64,000 bases of DNA. Origin: DASQPA01 sp963756455. GTDB taxonomy: Bacteria > Acidobacteriota > Thermoanaerobaculia > Multivoradales > UBA5704. A model generated the notes under the pieces. It saw only the letters and a program-made list of their open reading frames with translations, was not told where the DNA came from and ran no database searches. The translations under genes and the position numbers were made by a program. Of the stretch, positions 62,163 through 64,000 are shown one piece after another; position 1 is the stretch's first letter; the number at the start of each line of letters is the position of its first letter. The stretch covers positions 930,001-994,000 of the forward strand of contig CAVWNC010000004.1 of assembly GCA_963756455.1 (NCBI GenBank). Direction: 5' to 3'.

Positions 62163-62473
62163 TTTAGAATCAATCCGTTAGGGGTCACCGCGGAACCCCT
62201 CTCGCCCCATTTCGTACGCTTTTCGTACAGATGGCATCTTGCGCGTCTGCTGGCAGTTTCTCGATTTCTGCCATGGCTTGCTCAAGCAATACGGTCATGT
62301 CGGATGTCTTCTAAACGTCCATTCTATCTCGCTTAGGCCGAGGCTCCGACGACGTTGCGGAAGCCGGCCACAGCCCGGAGCCCTTTCACAGTGCGGCAAC
62401 GAAAGGTACAGGTGCTGTTAGGTGCCATGTTGAGAGGGATACTGGCTCGAGAAACGGGAGAGGAGACGGTGCC
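62163..62473. other. Intergenic stretch right of the tRNA scar
   Basis: About 311 bases with no gene seen. AGGGGT/ACCCCT arms (62180-62185, 62195-62200) form a small hairpin that may be the original tRNA terminator. TTTCGTAC occurs twice, at 62210 and 62221, 11 bases apart, which could be a protein-binding pair. The end holds the ribosome site GGAGAGGAG of the next gene. Confidence 0.45.
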
Positions 62474-62920
62474 ATGCCGACGACGGACCGACCGCTCGCA
62501 GCCGAGGAGGTGATCCGGATCCTGGAGCTCGTGCCCCATCCGGAAGGGGGCTTCTACCGCGAGACCTTCCGCGACCGACCGCAGGAGGGCGGGCGGGGAG
62601 CCTCGACCGCCATTTACTACCTGCTCCGGGCCGGGGAGATTTCCTCCTGGCATCGGGTGACCGATGCCGCCGAGATCTGGCACCAATACGCCGGGGGAGC
62701 CCTGGATCTCACCCTCTCGGCCGACGGCCGGGAGACCTCGGTCCACCGCCTCGGCACCGATCTGGGAGCAGGCGAGCGCCCGCAGGTCACGATCCCGGCC
62801 GGCGTCTGGCAGACCGCCCGGTGTCTCGGCGACTGGACCCTCGTGGGCTGCACGGTCGCCCCTGCCTTCGAATTCAGAAGTTTCGAGATGGCTCCGGCCG
62901 GCTGGGCCCCCGCCGAATAG
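62474..62920 (+). CDS. Cupin_5 / DUF985 family protein
   Basis: A 148-residue protein matching the DUF985 cupin pattern throughout: L-V-P-H-P-E-G-G-F-Y-R-E-T-F-R at 19-33, S-T-A-I-Y-Y-L-L near 44-51, and W-H-R-V-T-D-A-A-E-I-W-H with the metal-type histidines at 59 and 69. It continues with a V-T-I-P-A-G-V-W-Q-T-A strand and ends L-V-G-C-T-V-A-P-A-F-E-F. Full length for the family. Biochemical function is not established. It is a single gene on the chromosomal side of the attachment scar. Confidence 0.88.
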   Translation: MPTTDRPLAAEEVIRILELVPHPEGGFYRETFRDRPQEGGRGASTAIYYLLRAGEISSWHRVTDAAEIWHQYAGGALDLTLSADGRETSVHRLGTDLGAGERPQVTIPAGVWQTARCLGDWTLVGCTVAPAFEFRSFEMAPAGWAPAE

Positions 62921-63162
62921 GGAGAACCGGGCCCCTAGGAGCGCGAGGTGCGCTCTGACTTAGGTGGACGGTACAGAAGCGGCTCGACCTTAAGCGGCCT
63001 CCTCTTCGCCTGACCTGTGGCCGACGTGTACTCGCTGGACGCGGTAGCCTGGCTCACCCTCGTCCGCGGCAATGGACGGCCTCATTCTAAATCGTGCACG
63101 TCTGCTTACGAATTTCACGCTTCTGGATTCAAACTGTAGGCTCCTCTTCTAGAGAGGGGAGG

Positions 63163-63192
63163 GGTGAGAGCGGGGAGGTCCCTGCTCTCACC
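63163..63192 (-). terminator. Hairpin downstream of the lanthipeptide precursor
   Basis: Arms GGTGAGAGC (63163-63171) and GCTCTCACC (63184-63192) form a 9-bp perfect stem nine bases after the precursor stop. There is no clear U-tract, so it could be a terminator or a structure protecting the mRNA 3' end. Confidence 0.5.
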
Positions 63193-63200
63193 TTGAGGTC

Positions 63201-63413
63201 TTAGGGACAGACGGCCGGCGGGCAGGGGCTGCAGATGGAGGTGCGAGTGCTGCAGGCACCGATGGTCAGGGCGCCGTTTACGCCCTTCAGCTGGTCGCCG
63301 GTGACGTCGATCGACGCCGCCGGATGGGCCGGCAGGGCGGCGCGCTCGGCGTCGCTCAGGCTGAGGTAATAGTCGAGATCACGGAAGGCGCGCGACACAT
63401 GGAGCTTCTTCAT
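63201..63413 (-). CDS. Class II lanthipeptide precursor (mersacidin/lichenicidin-like)
   Basis: A 70-residue peptide from ATG 63413. The leader starts M-K-K-L-H-V-S-R-A-F-R-D-L-D-Y-Y and includes L-S-D-A-E-R-A-A-L-P-A-H-P-A, the Mersacidin-type leader found before LanM substrates, and ends near V-N-G-A. The likely core of ~22 residues runs L-T-I-G-A-C-S-T-R-T-S-I-C-S then P-C-P-P-A-V-C-P, with four Cys and six Ser/Thr for lanthionine rings. Its ATG overlaps the LanM stop codon (ATGA), so it is translationally coupled downstream of its synthetase. No transporter/protease gene is seen in the remaining sequence. Confidence 0.85.
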   Translation of the reverse strand: MKKLHVSRAFRDLDYYLSLSDAERAALPAHPAASIDVTGDQLKGVNGALTIGACSTRTSICSPCPPAVCP

Positions 63414-64000
63414 CGTTCTCTCCTGCTGCGAGCCGGCGCGAGGGAATCCCACGCCGGAGGCCTAAGGCTGGGCGGCGGCTCCAGGCGGAGCACCGAGGGC
63501 ACACGGCCCGGAGCGGCGAGGCGCAGCAGGCCGTAGCCGACGCCCGCCAGGCCGACCATCAGGCCCGGCGGCTCGGCGGCGATGGGCAGGCCGAGCCGCC
63601 AACCGCGTTCGCCACGTTCTCCACGATCGCCACATTCTCCGATATCGGCCAGGATGCCGCCGGCGAGACGGCCGGCACGCGCCGCGAGCGCCGGATCGTC
63701 CAGGATCGCGGCGGCATGTTGCACCACTTCGAGATTGCCGATATCGCCATGGCACAGGCAGTGGCCGCGGCCGAAGCCACCGGCGAGGGTCGTGGCGACG
63801 GCGGTCGCCGCGTCCTCGCGCAGCTCGCTGTCGGCATGGCGCAGGCCGTCGAGGCGGGAGAGGGCGATGCCTGGAGCGCCGTGGCACCAGGCGTTGAGGT
63901 AACGCGCCCCTCCGCCTGCGGCCTCGCCGCCGGCCCGGAGGTCGGGCCAGTTGCGGGCGGTTGGCGAGTAGAGCGAGCGTTCGTAGGCGACCGCCGCCAG
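63410..64000 (-). CDS. lanM: Class II lanthipeptide synthetase LanM, C-terminal end (partial)
   Basis: 196 residues of the LanC-like cyclase domain; the rest lies beyond the right edge of the window. It begins L-A-A-V-A-Y-E-R-S-L-Y-S and shows the zinc-site motifs W-C-H-G-A-P-G-I-A-L (Cys39 of the visible part) and C-L-C-H-G-D-I-G-N (Cys83-His84), followed by G-L-M-V-G-L-A-G-V-G-Y-G-L-L-R. All three cyclase zinc ligands are present. The protein would dehydrate Ser/Thr and close thioether rings in the precursor encoded immediately downstream. Confidence 0.9.
   Translation of the reverse strand: MAAVAYERSLYSPTARNWPDLRAGGEAAGGGARYLNAWCHGAPGIALSRLDGLRHADSELREDAATAVATTLAGGFGRGHCLCHGDIGNLEVVQHAAAILDDPALAARAGRLAGGILADIGECGDRGERGERGWRLGLPIAAEPPGLMVGLAGVGYGLLRLAAPGRVPSVLRLEPPPSLRPPAWDSLAPARSRRER

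Noticed and set aside
61931..62188. Minus-strand open frame with G-P-S-E-T-R-T-L-D-P
   Set aside because: This peptide is the well-known false translation of tRNA 3' ends; it overlaps the tRNA-Lys fragment and the repA start.

Overview
This is a GC-rich window. It carries two orphan MacB-type permeases of the ADOP family, a secreted FG-GAP/ASPIC-UnbV protein, a Ser/Thr-kinase remnant and a class II lanthipeptide locus. That mix fits Acidobacteriota best. This is an inference from gene content; there is no rRNA or marker gene in the window.

Left end, 1-6.5 kb: a plasmid-type mobilization operon on the + strand. It holds a partial ribbon-helix-helix-like protein, a candidate oriT palindrome, mobC, a MOBP-like relaxase, a TraF-type peptidase and a VirD4/TraG coupling protein. 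6.5-8.1 kb is a graveyard of fused remnants: AbiEii toxin, AbiEi antitoxin, plasmid repA and a Ser/Thr kinase. A cysteate/threonine-synthase-like gene follows, flanked by a ~54-bp inverted repeat, then an ISL3-type transposase remnant.

Biosynthetic core, 8.2-51 kb: on the minus strand lie an L-lysine/L-ornithine N-hydroxylase and, 21 bp downstream, a cupin + methionyl-tRNA-synthetase-like fusion. This pair has the architecture of the hydrazine (N-N bond) forming machinery known from s56-p1 biosynthesis (Spb38/Spb40). A DinB-like gene follows. Beyond a secreted FG-GAP protein lies one giant nonribosomal peptide synthetase gene, 50922 down to 16624 (about 34.3 kb, about 11,400 residues). It has ten modules, one epimerase and a terminal thioesterase, and is interrupted by three single-base frameshifts. 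Pocket residues suggest (acyl)-Val-like, Ser, Asp-like, Gly, D-unknown, Ser, Val-like, Ser, Thr, unknown. The product could be a large acylated peptide carrying an N-N bonded residue, and perhaps a sulfonated one. Two ADOP permeases (+) and a secreted alpha/beta hydrolase (-) close the region.

Right end, 57.9-62.2 kb: more plasmid backbone. It holds a frameshifted repA, a relaxase fragment, an AbiEii pseudogene, an intact AbiEi antitoxin with an operator-like palindrome, and an intact repA. It ends at a 47-nt 3' fragment of a tRNA-Lys gene, the classic scar of a tRNA-targeting integrative element. The NRPS region therefore appears to sit inside an integrated plasmid-like element that extends leftward out of the window. 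To the right is apparently native DNA: a DUF985 cupin, a mersacidin/lichenicidin-type lanthipeptide precursor, and the C-terminal end of its LanM synthetase, cut by the window edge.
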